Below are positions 43,109 to 52,850 of a DNA stretch of 64,000 bases, piece after piece. Under the pieces are notes generated by a model. That model did no database searches and was not told where the DNA came from. It was given only the letters and a program-made list of their open reading frames with translations. A program made the position numbers and the translations under genes. The stretch is from Fictibacillus arsenicus (lineage in GTDB: Bacteria; Bacillota; Bacilli; Bacillales; Fictibacillaceae): the NCBI RefSeq assembly GCF_001999465.1, contig NZ_MQMF01000002.1, positions 372,001 through 436,000 of the forward strand, in the 5' to 3' direction. How positions within the stretch are numbered: the first letter of the stretch is position 1; each line of letters opens with the position of its first letter.

Positions 43109-43312
43109 GTTGGTACGCGCTCTCCTTTTTAAGCATGATTCACGCTTATTTAAACGCTTTTTCTAACACCTACTTCATTATATCAAAAAGGAACTTGGTC
43201 TGCTTTATTAAACCATTGTCTTATTTTAAATTCTTCTCTTACATTCAACGGATTCTTTGTGCAAGGCTTTTAAAAAGGCTTTTTTTGTAAAACATTGATG
43301 CTTTTGTAAGAG

Positions 43313-43440
43313 GTTAATTTCTGTTACAGAACTCGCTTTCCTTAGGGTGTGCAGTGAGCCATCTCGTCGCCTCGCGACATTGAGTGGTCTCACCTGTCCC
43401 ACTCATCCTGAAGGAGTCTCGGCCTTTCGCTTCTATTAAC
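43313..43440 (+). repeat. Dispersed hairpin repeat, copy 6
   Basis: 128 bp, diverged (GTTAATTT end), inside the 476 bp gap between the CBS gene and znuA. The rest of the gap holds the znuA promoter. Confidence 0.82.
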
Positions 43441-43522
43441 TATTCAATGAAGAATTTAGACAAAATCTCTCAAGAGAAGAAATCCTTTAAAAATAAATTT
43501 GCAAATAGATTCTTAATTTTTT

Positions 43523-43551
43523 TTGCAAATCGTAATGATTCCGTTTATAAT
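43523..43551 (+). promoter_or_regulatory. Zur-type operator and promoter of the zinc-binding lipoprotein gene
   Basis: TTGCAA (43523-43528), 17 bp, TATAAT (43546-43551). AAATCGTAATGATTCCGTTT (43527-43546) fills the spacer and matches the Bacillus Zur box AAATCGTAATNATTACGATTT with two changes in its right half. Confidence 0.85.
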
Positions 43552-43584
43552 AATAAAGGATTGTTTGAAAGGAGAGAAAAACCG

Positions 43585-44541
43585 ATGAAAAGACTTGGCT
43601 TGATAGGCATGATTTTTGTTTTGATTGCAACAGCCGCTTGCGGGAACAAAAGTGCCGATAAAAATGATGGAACATTAAATATATATACAACGATGTATCC
43701 TTTAGAATATTTTACAGAAAGAATTGGCGGAAAGCATGTTGAGGTTTCGTCCATTATACCACCAGGAGCAGATGCACATACGTATGAGCCCTCGACTAAG
43801 AAAATGGTAGAGATCACAGAAGGCGATGCGTTTGTTTACAACAAGATGGAATCCGATGAGTTCTCTTCTTCAGTTGCGGATACGTTAAAAGAAGAAAATG
43901 TGCCAATTGTAGATGCAGCTAAGGATGTTGAACTTGCACACATGGAAGAGCATGAAGAAGAAGGTGCACATGATGAAGATGAAGAATCTCACGGGGAAGA
44001 AGAGCATCACGAACATGGCACACAGGACCCTCATATTTGGCTAGACCCGGTTCTCGCTCAAAAAATGGCGGAAAATATCTATATAGGTCTAGTGAAAATC
44101 AAACCTGACGCAAAAGATGATTTCAAAAAGAATCATGATGCATTGATTAAGGATTTAAAAGAATTGGATGCCTCATTTAAGAGTAAAGTTGAAGAAGCTC
44201 CTAAGAACTCTTTTATCGTATCTCACGCAGCTTATGGATATTGGGCTGAGCGTTATCATTTAGAGCAGATTGCGATCAGCGGACTTTCACCATCTCATGA
44301 ACCGAGTCAGCATCAGATCGAAAAAATCATTCAAAGCGCTAAGAAAGACCAGATCCGTTATATCTTATTCGAAGAAAATGTTAATAACAAAGTGGCTGAG
44401 ATGATCAATAAAGAAGTCGGAGCCAAAACATTGACGCTGCACAATCTAGAAACACTAACCAAAGATGATATAAAGAAAGACCGTGATTATCTATCCATCA
44501 TGAAAGAAAATATTAATACACTATCAAAAGCGCTTCAATAA
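43585..44541 (+). CDS. znuA: Zinc ABC transporter substrate-binding lipoprotein
   Basis: 318 residues from ATG at 43585 after AAAGGAGAG; an in-frame extension to 43384 reads through the repeat and promoter. Lipobox IATAACG. Cluster A-I fold; HTYEPSTK (first His ligand), a His/Glu-rich loop (HMEEHEEEGAHDED..., HHEHGTQDPHIWLDP), SHAAYGYWAERY. No permease or ATPase genes follow, so partner genes must be elsewhere. Zur box at the promoter supports zinc over manganese. Confidence 0.93.
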   Translation: MKRLGLIGMIFVLIATAACGNKSADKNDGTLNIYTTMYPLEYFTERIGGKHVEVSSIIPPGADAHTYEPSTKKMVEITEGDAFVYNKMESDEFSSSVADTLKEENVPIVDAAKDVELAHMEEHEEEGAHDEDEESHGEEEHHEHGTQDPHIWLDPVLAQKMAENIYIGLVKIKPDAKDDFKKNHDALIKDLKELDASFKSKVEEAPKNSFIVSHAAYGYWAERYHLEQIAISGLSPSHEPSQHQIEKIIQSAKKDQIRYILFEENVNNKVAEMINKEVGAKTLTLHNLETLTKDDIKKDRDYLSIMKENINTLSKALQ

Positions 44542-44545
44542 TTAG

Positions 44546-44580
44546 CAAAACGCCCGGGAATCATTTCCCAGGCGTTTTTT
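44546..44580. terminator. Bidirectional terminator
   Basis: Stem AAAACGCC-GGGAA/TTCCC-GGCGTTTT between znuA and the ABC exporter operon. Confidence 0.9.
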
Positions 44581-46387
44581 ATATCGCATCAAGCATTTTA
44601 AATTGGGATACTACGAGGTGATAGTAGACTCCTTCATCATCCATGAGTGTGTTATGATTCCCTTGCTCAATGATTTCTCCATGATCCAAGACAACGATGT
44701 TATCCGCTTCCCTGATTGTGGAAAGTCTGTGCGCGATTATGATTGCTGTTCTTCCATTCAGCAAAGTCTTTAGAGCCGTTTGGATTTTTTGTTCAGATTC
44801 TGTATCAATACTTGCAGTCGCTTCATCCAGAATTAGAATATCAGGGTCAGCGAGTAAAGCACGTGCAAAGGAAAGCAGCTGCCTCTCTCCTACTGATAAA
44901 ACATTCCCTCGCTCTTCAACCTCGGTTTCATAACCATTCGAAAGTTTTTCGATAAAGGCATGTGCACCTACCGCTTTTGAAGCGTTCTGGACTTCTTCAT
45001 CTGTCGCACCAGGTCTGCCGAACCGGATATTTTCCATGATCGTTCCTGAGAAGATGAAAGTATCTTGAAGAACAACACTTACCTTTTCACGCAGACTTCC
45101 CAAACTTGCATCTTTCAGGTTCACCCCATCGATCAAGACATCACCTGATGTAGGATCGTAGAACCTGCTCACAAGGTTTGCGATCGTGGTTTTTCCAGAG
45201 CCTGTATGACCCACAAGAGCTACTGTCTGGCCAGCACCAATGGTTAGGTCGATTCCTTTTAATGCTTTTCGTTTATCATCATAAGAGAATTCAACATTTT
45301 TGAACTCAATTTCTCCATTAATTCTTGAAAACTGGAAAGCACCTTTTTTCTCGTGAACATTAGGCTGTTCATCTAAGAATTCAAAGATTCGTTCAGATGA
45401 TGCCATCCCTACTAAAAGCTGATTATACACTTGACCTAAACGAGAGATCGGCTCCCAGAACATGCCTAAATAGAAGGCAAAAGTAACAAAAACACCAATT
45501 TCCAGAGCTTCACCTTGGATCAGGTATGCTCCAAACCATAATAATATCGCTGTACCAATCGCGTTAGACATTTCTACAAATGGACGGAACAAGGCATTCT
45601 GCTGTGTTGCCGTTTTCCAGCTGTCGTATGTCTCATTATTTACGCCGTTAAAAAAGCTCATGTTTTCTTTTTCTTGCGTGTAAGACTTTGTAACTCTTAT
45701 GCCCTGAATACTTTCGTTCAAGTGGGAGTTCAGCTTTGCCTGCTTAATGCGGACAACCTGCCACGAACGTCTTATTTTCTTTCTTAGGCTTGTAGAAATG
45801 AAGAACATTAGCGGTAAAATCACCATTATTGCCAAAGTCAGCTCTGGACTGTAAACAAACATGATCACGATGATTCCAAACAGCATGATTACATCCATAA
45901 GCACGTTAATAACACCGTTTGTAAATAAATCTTGCAGGGAGTTAACATCGTTAATGATACGCACGAGTATCGATCCTGCTGACCGCTGATCGAAGAAACG
46001 ATGAGACAGACGCTGAATATGTTTGAAAAGATGCTGTCGAATATCATAGATCACATATTGGCCCAAATAATTCATCCATCGTATCCGGAGTGTATTTGCT
46101 CCCCATGAAACGAGATATAGAGCCGATATAGCAATAATTAATGTAATAAGAAGTGAAGTATCCTTGTTCTTAATCGCATGATCAAACGTCAGCACACCGA
46201 TGAATACAGGAACAGCAAGTCTGACAGCAGTGGTGACCATCATCGCTATAAACGCTTTAGGAAGCAGGTTCTTGCTGTATGGTTTCATATAGCCGAACAG
46301 CCTGATGATCTGACTCCAGTTAAACGGTTTGTCGATCACCTGTTCAGAGGAATAACGGAAACGGGCTGATTTTTTTCTCTTATCCAT
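44579..46387 (-). CDS. Heterodimeric ABC exporter, subunit with consensus Walker B
   Basis: 602 residues: six-helix TMD (about 45-330) and NBD with Walker A GHTGSGKTT, Walker B ILILDEATASID (catalytic Glu present) but a non-canonical signature LSVGE. Together with its partner this predicts one consensus and one degenerate ATP site, as in BmrCD/YheIH and TM287/288 multidrug exporters. ATG after AGGGGGTG; 2 bp from the partner gene. Drug or lipid export likely. Confidence 0.92.
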   Translation of the reverse strand: MDKRKKSARFRYSSEQVIDKPFNWSQIIRLFGYMKPYSKNLLPKAFIAMMVTTAVRLAVPVFIGVLTFDHAIKNKDTSLLITLIIAISALYLVSWGANTLRIRWMNYLGQYVIYDIRQHLFKHIQRLSHRFFDQRSAGSILVRIINDVNSLQDLFTNGVINVLMDVIMLFGIIVIMFVYSPELTLAIMVILPLMFFISTSLRKKIRRSWQVVRIKQAKLNSHLNESIQGIRVTKSYTQEKENMSFFNGVNNETYDSWKTATQQNALFRPFVEMSNAIGTAILLWFGAYLIQGEALEIGVFVTFAFYLGMFWEPISRLGQVYNQLLVGMASSERIFEFLDEQPNVHEKKGAFQFSRINGEIEFKNVEFSYDDKRKALKGIDLTIGAGQTVALVGHTGSGKTTIANLVSRFYDPTSGDVLIDGVNLKDASLGSLREKVSVVLQDTFIFSGTIMENIRFGRPGATDEEVQNASKAVGAHAFIEKLSNGYETEVEERGNVLSVGERQLLSFARALLADPDILILDEATASIDTESEQKIQTALKTLLNGRTAIIIAHRLSTIREADNIVVLDHGEIIEQGNHNTLMDDEGVYYHLVVSQFKMLDAI

Positions 46388-46389
46388 TT

Positions 46390-48153
46390 CTACACCCCCT
46401 GCCCGTTGTTTTGAAACACTTTATTTCTGTCTTGATATTGGATGTCATAGATTCTGCGATAGTTGCCTGATTCTTTCTGGATAAGTTCATCATGAGTTCC
46501 TCGCTCTACGACTGCCCCTTCATGAAGAACTAATATTTCGTCAGCATGTTTTAAAGATGAAATTCGATGAGCAATAATAAAAGTCGTACGATCATCCATG
46601 ACCTCTTTTAAAGCACGCTGAATCTTAAACTCAGTTTCCATATCAACCGCACTTGTTGCATCATCTAAAATGAGGATAGCAGGGTCGATAAGGATAGCTC
46701 TTGCGATGGAAATCCTCTGCTTTTGTCCTCCAGAAAGACCAAGTCCTCTCTCCCCAAGGATCGTATCATAACCATCTGGCAGTTCCATGATAAAATCGTG
46801 AGCCTGTGCTCGTTTGGCAGCATCCACAATCTCATCCATATCAGCGTCAGGATTACCGTAGGAAATATTGTCCCTGATCGTCGATGAAAAGAGGAATGAC
46901 TCCTGAAGGACAGTTCCGATATTTTTTCTTAACGTATTAAGCGAGTATTTTTCTAAAGGCTTCCCATCGATTAAAATTCTTCCAGACTCCGGCTTATAAA
47001 ATCTGGATAAAAGCTGGGTGATGGACGTCTTACCAGAGCCAGTCGCACCGATCAGTCCTATCGTGTGACCTTGTTTTACCGTAAAAGAAATATCTTTTAA
47101 AGCATCCTTTTTTTCATTTTTATAACGATGAGTTACATTTTCAAACGCAACTTCTCCATCCAGTCGAACCATGGCTGTATCACGGTCTTCACCTTCTAAC
47201 TCAAGAGGTTCATCTAATACTTCAAGCAGACGCTCCCCAGAAGCTTTTGACTGTGAGAACGTATTCATGATAAACCCGAGATTCATAATAGGACCCATGA
47301 TGTACCATACAAGACTGAAGAAAGCCACAAGTTCTCCAGCAGTAAGTTCACCGTTGATAACCAGATAACCGCCATACGCGAGCAAAAGAACAACTGACAG
47401 GTTCCCGATCAGCTCCATGATCGGAAAATATCTCGCCCAAATATGTGATGTGTTCAGAAACTGAGATTTGTAGTCTTCATTCGACGTATCGAATTTATTA
47501 ATCTCAAAATCTTCTCTCGATAATGACTTAACCGTGTTGATTCCACTTATGTTTTCCTGAACCTTTGTGTTAAGGTTAGCCATTGATTTTCGTATTCCCC
47601 TGAATGCGGGATGTACTTCTTTATCAAACTTGTAAACAACGATTGCGAGGAACGGCATCATGCAAAGTGTGATGATTGCCAGCGGGATCGAATAGAAGAA
47701 CATAACGGAAAGACTGAATGCTATGATTAGAACGAAATTGATAAGCTGTGAAAATCCAAATGAAAGGAAGAACCGAAAACCCTCTACATCTGCAGTTAAC
47801 CGGGACATGAGATCTCCCGTCTTAGCGTTATCATAATAACTGAAAGGCAAAAATTGAAGCTTCTCATACAGAGATTCTCGGAGCTGGAAAACGGAGCTGA
47901 TGCCAAACAAATCTCCAAAATATTGATGACAATATGTAGCTGCTCCTTTTATTCCCATTAGTACGATAAAACCGATTGCCACATAAGGAACGTATGAGTA
48001 TTCACCTTTTATAATGATTTCATCGATGGTAAACTGCAGAACCATCGGATACACAACCGTAATGGCCGAGACGAGAATCAAAGTCAGGATCGACCAGTAA
48101 AAGTATTTTTTATAAGGCCAATAAAAGTCTTTTAGTCTTTTAAACGTATCCAA
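46390..48153 (-). CDS. Heterodimeric ABC exporter, subunit with degenerate Walker B
   Basis: 587 residues from TTG at 48153, just after AAGGTGAAG; an extension to 48189 lacks a ribosome site. TMD about 20-310, NBD with GATGSGKTS, canonical signature LSGGQKQRISIARA, and Walker B ILILDDATSAVD: Asp replaces the catalytic Glu. Its Walker motifs pair with the partner's LSVGE to form the degenerate site, while its LSGGQ completes the active one. Confidence 0.92.
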   Translation of the reverse strand: MDTFKRLKDFYWPYKKYFYWSILTLILVSAITVVYPMVLQFTIDEIIIKGEYSYVPYVAIGFIVLMGIKGAATYCHQYFGDLFGISSVFQLRESLYEKLQFLPFSYYDNAKTGDLMSRLTADVEGFRFFLSFGFSQLINFVLIIAFSLSVMFFYSIPLAIITLCMMPFLAIVVYKFDKEVHPAFRGIRKSMANLNTKVQENISGINTVKSLSREDFEINKFDTSNEDYKSQFLNTSHIWARYFPIMELIGNLSVVLLLAYGGYLVINGELTAGELVAFFSLVWYIMGPIMNLGFIMNTFSQSKASGERLLEVLDEPLELEGEDRDTAMVRLDGEVAFENVTHRYKNEKKDALKDISFTVKQGHTIGLIGATGSGKTSITQLLSRFYKPESGRILIDGKPLEKYSLNTLRKNIGTVLQESFLFSSTIRDNISYGNPDADMDEIVDAAKRAQAHDFIMELPDGYDTILGERGLGLSGGQKQRISIARAILIDPAILILDDATSAVDMETEFKIQRALKEVMDDRTTFIIAHRISSLKHADEILVLHEGAVVERGTHDELIQKESGNYRRIYDIQYQDRNKVFQNNGQGV

Positions 48154-48303
48154 ATCTTCACCTTCCCCCTTCTGAAAAATAAAAGACAATATACATCATA
48201 TACCAGAATAGTTAGAAAAAACTATACATTTGCTCGAGTTTTTTAAAAAAGTGTATTTGTTAACAATAAACTTTGTTAATTAATTTCAATCTTTTAACCT
48301 ATA

Positions 48304-48335
48304 CAAAAAAGCCCCGAATTATTCGAGGCTTTTTG
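48304..48335 (-). terminator. Terminator of the CopC-domain gene
   Basis: Stem AAAAAGCC-CGAA/TTCG-GGCTTTTT. Confidence 0.88.
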
Positions 48336-48336
48336 C

Positions 48337-48867
48337 TTATCTTTTTCTTCTGAAAGCAAAGAAAGAAACGATCGCAATTACAATAACTAATCCAATCGTC
48401 AATGGCCCAAAATAGCTTGGATTTCCAGGCTGTTCTTTCTTATCTTGTTCTGGCAAGATTTGTTCTGTATTATCCTGATTTTCTTCTGGTTCTTCTTTTG
48501 GCTGAGCCTGTTCCGGCCGATCTACCGAGAACGAATAGTTCCCCTCGATCACATGACCATCTGCTCCAATTATTTTGTATTCGACTTTATAATTACCGTT
48601 TTCAAGCCGATTGTTCATTTTCCCTGTCATTTGATTGTCTTCAATACTAATCTGGAGCGGAATTTCTTCTTTGTCATTTTTTAATTTCATGGTGCTTAAC
48701 GATTCAATTTTAGTTGAAAACGTTAAAACCACTGCTTCAAGATCTGTGGTAACCTTCTCCCCTTTTGCTGGCGTCGCAGACTCAAGATCTGAGTGAGCAA
48801 ATACGGATAAAGGCAGATTAAATGCAATCACAAATAAAAAAAGAAAGGTTAAGACCGTTTTTTTCAT
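48337..48867 (-). CDS. CopC-domain protein, membrane anchored
   Basis: 176 residues: signal peptide (1-24, ending SVFAHS), CopC domain about 24-120 (first His H25 after processing, ATPAKGEKV, VEYKIIGADGHVIEGNYSFSV with the second His), acidic Pro/Gln/Glu linker, C-terminal membrane helix and RRKR. The two His form the Cu2+ site. No CopD half or YcnI is adjacent. ATG after GGGAG. Confidence 0.9.
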   Translation of the reverse strand: MKKTVLTFLFLFVIAFNLPLSVFAHSDLESATPAKGEKVTTDLEAVVLTFSTKIESLSTMKLKNDKEEIPLQISIEDNQMTGKMNNRLENGNYKVEYKIIGADGHVIEGNYSFSVDRPEQAQPKEEPEENQDNTEQILPEQDKKEQPGNPSYFGPLTIGLVIVIAIVSFFAFRRKR

Positions 48868-49087
48868 AATTGGCTCCCTGTAAAAAAATTTTCTTTCTAT
48901 CTACATTTAAACAAAGATGGAATACCCTCACAAGTATTCAGTCTTTACAAATCGTTGACATTTTCAGTGATAAACATACATTTTATGCCTATTTTGCTGT
49001 ATTCTCCGCTCCTGCCCACTTCGAAAATAAAAACAGGCATAGAATGTATGGAATTAACAATTGCAAGAATTAAAGGAGGAAAAATCG

Positions 49088-49174
49088 ATGGGTTTTGCTC
49101 ATGGCAATTCTTTTGCGTTGGTAGTAGTGTTGTTTATTCTATTGATTATTGTAGGGGCAGCTTGCTTCTGCTAA
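49088..49174 (+). CDS. YjcZ-family sporulation peptide
   Basis: 28 residues, MGFAHGNSFALVVVLFILLI then IVGAACFC. The Gly/His-rich head and single helix ending IIVGA are the YjcZ/SscA-type signature. AAAGGAGG 8 nt before ATG; its own terminator follows. Probably a spore membrane or coat-associated peptide. Confidence 0.9.
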   Translation: MGFAHGNSFALVVVLFILLIIVGAACFC

Positions 49175-49186
49175 TAGCAAACAGGA

Positions 49187-49215
49187 AAAAAGCCGGATTC
49201 GTCCGGCTTTTTTTT
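49187..49215 (+). terminator. Terminator of the YjcZ-type gene
   Basis: Stem AAAAGCCGGA/TCCGGCTTTT with T8. Confidence 0.92.
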
Positions 49216-49269
49216 GACTCTTTTTAAAGGGTTGTTGCTTTTGGCTTTTTCTATTCTCATCATTTGCAA

Positions 49270-49400
49270 GTTGATTGGAGCGCAAGGTGCGAGACTCCTG
49301 CGGGATCAGCGGGACAGGTGAGACCATTCAATGTCGCAAAGCAACGAGTGGGCTCACCGCACGCCCCGAGGAAAGCGAGCATCCTGGAGTGGAAATCAAC
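49270..49400 (-). repeat. Dispersed hairpin repeat, copy 7
   Basis: 131 bp, reverse orientation, complete. Flanks (TCTCATCATTTGCAA and AAAGCAACAATG) are shared with the copies at 60.5 and 61.3 kb, so the homologous unit is somewhat longer than the hairpin. Confidence 0.9.
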
Positions 49401-49448
49401 TACTTTCAAAAGCAACAATGTATACGAAAACAGCTTTTTGTCTAAATA

Positions 49449-49480
49449 AAAAGGAAAACTCAGCATTATTGTGCTGAGCC
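49449..49480 (-). terminator. Terminator overlapping the PBP stop
   Basis: Stem GGCTCAGCA/TGCTGAG with TTTTCCTTTTT tail; the stop codon lies in the hairpin. Confidence 0.85.
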
Positions 49481-51559
49481 TTCTGCTTCTTCTTTTTCTT
49501 TTTCCATATTTCCGTTCACGGTAGCCGCGTTTTCACCGTATTCTTTCTTTAGTTCCCAATAAGCCTCTAACGCACGCTGACCGATAAATTTATTAATTCG
49601 CTGGTTACCGTTACGCGGTGTGCCCTCAGGAACCACGACTGCGAATGCAATCTCAGGGTTCTCAAATGGAGCGTATCCAACTAGTGTTAAGTTATGTTTT
49701 TCTGTCAGCTGTCCTGTTTGAGGGTGTTTGATAATGCGCTGGGCTGTTCCTGTTTTCCCTGCAGGGTTATGATACTTTTCAACATCATCAAAATAACTTT
49801 TTGCCGTCCCGCCTGGCGCATGCATTACTTGCCAGAATCCTTGCTGCACGCGTTTGATATATTTTTCATCAACATCGAGTTTGTTCAGGATGACAGGTTC
49901 AAATCGTTTCAGTAATTTTCCTTCTTTATCTTCATCTGTAGCAGGTTCACGTATTTCTCTAACTAGCTGAGGTTTTACACGATATCCGCCATTTGCAATC
50001 GTTGATACATATTGTACGAGTTGCATCGTTGTATATGTATCGAACTGTCCGATTCCTAAGTCAAAAAGGGTACCCATTTCACCTTCTGGCGGTTTTCCTT
50101 CATATCCGGTTGCTTCATTTGGAAAGTCAATTCCCGTCTTGACTCCTAATCCGAACTGATTATACATATAGCGTGCTTCTGCATACGTATCAGTATAATG
50201 TTCAGGGCCGATCATCCTGTCCATGATATTGAACATATATACGTTCGAAGACATTCTTAAGGCATCTAAATCATTGATCGTTCCCATGTTCTTCCAAGAT
50301 GATTTATTCATACCATATTTTGTGTAAGGCGTATCGTAAATTCGTTCTCCCATACTGACCAGACCTTTTTGCAAGCCTGATAATACGGTTGCTCCCTTTA
50401 CGGTCGAGCCCATTTCATAGGAATTAAACAATGCACCGTATTCATCGTTGATGAATTTACCATTTTCGTATCTTTTACCAGCTATACCCTTAACTTCTCC
50501 GGTCTTCGGATTAATCATAACGATATAGGCCGACTTAAGTAACTCATTGCCTGGCAATGGTTTAGCTTTTAAGATTTCTTCTTCTAAAATACGCTCTAAT
50601 CTAAATTGAAGTTCCATGTCCAACGTCAGAACGATATCTTTTCCACGCTGACCAGCGATTGATTTCGGTTCTCCAATCGTTTGCCCCGTTTTAGGGTTTG
50701 TTAGATAAACAGACTTCTCCTTCATCCCTCTAAGTACTTGTTCATACTGAACTTCAAGACCACTGACTCCTACTTGGTCGCTCCTGTCATAGCCGAGACT
50801 CGAGAAATACTCCATTTTGCCTTTAGGAATTTGTTTTACCGCACCAAATATCGCTGATTCCCCATAAGGATATATTCGTTTTGAGTCAGCCATGATATCG
50901 ATACCTGGCAGATCCCCAAGGTTCTCTGATATGATGGAAACCTCTTCGTTCGTTAAATTTGTTTTAATTCTTTGAGCTGAGTATGCATAGCCTGAATCCA
51001 TTGCACGTTTATATGCTAGAACTTTTAAATCTTCTGCTGAAAGATTCTCGATTTCTTCCTCAGTAATCTTATCAACAAGCGCTTTGTATTGCTCTTTGTC
51101 ATCTAATTTCTTCTCTTTCTTGCTCAGCCGTTCTTCCATTAATTCTTTAATATCATGTTGTGCGATAAAGTAATCTTTTTTATCGCGTTCTGTTATCTTT
51201 TTCTCCTGCTCTTTCGTTACATCTAGTCTTTTAGCGAGCCACTTTGCGATACGCATCGTGTCATCGGCTTTTGTATCTACTGTCTTCGTATATGTGAGAG
51301 AAAAAAATGGTTTGTTTCCTACCACTTCACGAAAGTTGCTGTCGAGCAGCTTGCCGCGCGGGGCTTCTTTTCTAGCAATAACTTCTTCTACAGCCTCAGA
51401 CTCCAATCGTTTTTCTTCTCCGTTCACGATCTGGAGTACACCAAGCCTGAGAATAAGAATGGAAAATAGAAAAAACACGATTAAAAACAAGACATTTAAA
51501 CGAAAGGGTACTTGCGTTTTTTTCTTCTTTCTTTCCGGATCCGCTTTCGTTACCATCAT
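49466..51559 (-). CDS. Class B penicillin-binding protein (PBP2, elongasome type)
   Basis: 697 residues: one N-terminal membrane helix (about 22-45), PBP dimerisation domain with a long charged insertion (about 60-290), transpeptidase domain with SxxK (MGSTVKGA), SxN (RMSSNVYM) and KTG (GKTGTAQ). Cross-links peptidoglycan during lateral growth; closest in layout to B. subtilis PbpA/PbpH. Two ATG codons in a row follow AAGGAG; the second (51556) has the better spacing. Monocistronic, acidic tail. Confidence 0.92.
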   Translation of the reverse strand: MMVTKADPERKKKKTQVPFRLNVLFLIVFFLFSILILRLGVLQIVNGEEKRLESEAVEEVIARKEAPRGKLLDSNFREVVGNKPFFSLTYTKTVDTKADDTMRIAKWLAKRLDVTKEQEKKITERDKKDYFIAQHDIKELMEERLSKKEKKLDDKEQYKALVDKITEEEIENLSAEDLKVLAYKRAMDSGYAYSAQRIKTNLTNEEVSIISENLGDLPGIDIMADSKRIYPYGESAIFGAVKQIPKGKMEYFSSLGYDRSDQVGVSGLEVQYEQVLRGMKEKSVYLTNPKTGQTIGEPKSIAGQRGKDIVLTLDMELQFRLERILEEEILKAKPLPGNELLKSAYIVMINPKTGEVKGIAGKRYENGKFINDEYGALFNSYEMGSTVKGATVLSGLQKGLVSMGERIYDTPYTKYGMNKSSWKNMGTINDLDALRMSSNVYMFNIMDRMIGPEHYTDTYAEARYMYNQFGLGVKTGIDFPNEATGYEGKPPEGEMGTLFDLGIGQFDTYTTMQLVQYVSTIANGGYRVKPQLVREIREPATDEDKEGKLLKRFEPVILNKLDVDEKYIKRVQQGFWQVMHAPGGTAKSYFDDVEKYHNPAGKTGTAQRIIKHPQTGQLTEKHNLTLVGYAPFENPEIAFAVVVPEGTPRNGNQRINKFIGQRALEAYWELKKEYGENAATVNGNMEKEKEEAEGSAQ

Positions 51560-51660
51560 TCCGCTCCTTTTGGAAATTTTCCCGTTAATTTTACAATTAT
51601 ATTACAAAAGCATCTATGTATAGATTACTAGATGTTGAACAAAATTCCAACATATTCATG

Positions 51661-51691
51661 AAAAAAACCTTATCTTTTTTTGATAAGGTTT
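51661..51691 (-). terminator. Terminator of the EAL gene
   Basis: Stem AAAACCTTATC/GATAAGGTTTT with T7 tail on the minus strand. Confidence 0.9.
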
Positions 51692-51700
51692 TGGCGTGCT

Positions 51701-52756
51701 TTATTTAGCTAAAATCATAAATTTTTCCGTTGGGCCAGGTTTACCGAAATAGTAGCCTTGTGCAAGCTGTACTCCATAATGACGAGCAATGTCTGCCTCT
51801 TCTTTTCTCTCGATACCTTCTGCTAAAACGATCGCCCCTATTTCATTTGCCACCTGCACAATTTGTCTGATCATCTGTTGTTTTTCTATATCTTCGTCAC
51901 AGAACGAAACGATTTTCCGGTCAATCTTTACATAATCCGGACGCAGTTCCTTTAATACAGATAGTGTCGAGTGTCCTGCTCCTAAATCATCAAGAGCCAC
52001 TTTCATCCCCTGTTCCTGATAAGCAGCAAGAATATTTTTCAAATGATCGATATCTGCAATCTCTTCAGTCTCTACTACTTCAAACACCAGATCCTGTGGA
52101 TCGACTCCTGCTTCAGTAGCTGCTTTAAAAGTCGTCGCCAAACAATGTTTTGGATCATAGATAGATGACGGCAAGAAATTGATGAATCTTTTTACACCAG
52201 GAGGTACGGCATCTGCACTATTTTGGATAGAAGCTATACGTGCTTTTCCGTCTAAGAGAGCTTGAAGACCTGATCGTTCTGCCATCTGAAAAAGTTCATA
52301 AGGTTTGAAGTCAGTACCATCTGCCAAAGGACGGAGAAGAAATTCGTATCCGTAAATCTCATTGGATGCTAAATGAATGATCGGCTGAGAATATGTCGTA
52401 AATAATTGCTGCTGAATCACTTGATGAAGCTCAGGTTGTGCAATTCTTTCATAAAGATGACCAAGTGGTATCCAGGATTTGAATGGATTTGATTCAACTG
52501 ACGCATTTTCTATTGAACAAAAGAAAGAATGTAATGCCTGCTTGTTAAACTCTGTCTTCATGCCTTCAAGAAGAGTTTGCAAGCTTGGAAGATTTTTATA
52601 GTCTGCAGACACCATTTCTGGGTTTACGCTAGCGTTACATTCATGTGATTCTAAAAATTGCTGCAAACTTTGTAAAAGTACAGGATGATCCGTCCGGATG
52701 TGAAATGTACCTTCACTAGGAAATACACCTGCTGGACGACACTGCGAACAAGACAT
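51701..52756 (-). CDS. EAL-domain c-di-GMP phosphodiesterase
   Basis: 351 residues. EAL domain about 105-350 with the catalytic set apparently intact: E-x-LLR (YGYEFLLR, a variant of EALLR), N in FINFLPS, E in FEVVETEE, DD in ALDDLGAGHS, K in VKIDRKI, E in LAEGIE. Hydrolyses c-di-GMP to pGpG. The 100-residue N-terminal region opens with CSQC, a possible metal site, and is not a recognised sensor. No GGDEF. Short leader, GGAGG site; divergent from the ABC-2 operon. Confidence 0.9.
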   Translation of the reverse strand: MSCSQCRPAGVFPSEGTFHIRTDHPVLLQSLQQFLESHECNASVNPEMVSADYKNLPSLQTLLEGMKTEFNKQALHSFFCSIENASVESNPFKSWIPLGHLYERIAQPELHQVIQQQLFTTYSQPIIHLASNEIYGYEFLLRPLADGTDFKPYELFQMAERSGLQALLDGKARIASIQNSADAVPPGVKRFINFLPSSIYDPKHCLATTFKAATEAGVDPQDLVFEVVETEEIADIDHLKNILAAYQEQGMKVALDDLGAGHSTLSVLKELRPDYVKIDRKIVSFCDEDIEKQQMIRQIVQVANEIGAIVLAEGIERKEEADIARHYGVQLAQGYYFGKPGPTEKFMILAK

Positions 52757-52778
52757 AAAAAAACCTCCAAAAAAAGAA

Positions 52779-52807
52779 TTGCAAACTTTTGTAAAATTTG
52801 CTATTTT
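52779..52807 (+). promoter_or_regulatory. Candidate promoter of the ABC-2 operon
   Basis: TTGCAA (52779-52784), 17 bp, TATTTT (52802-52807), about 45 bp before the first ATG. Confidence 0.5.
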
Positions 52808-52850
52808 ATAATTCTGCGCTCTAAAATGACAACTTTATAAAGGGGGACTT

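Noticed and set aside
42640-43300. Fluoride (crcB) riboswitch before the crcB pair
   Set aside because: I looked for the conserved crcB motif upstream of both the crcB genes and the CBS gene and found no match.
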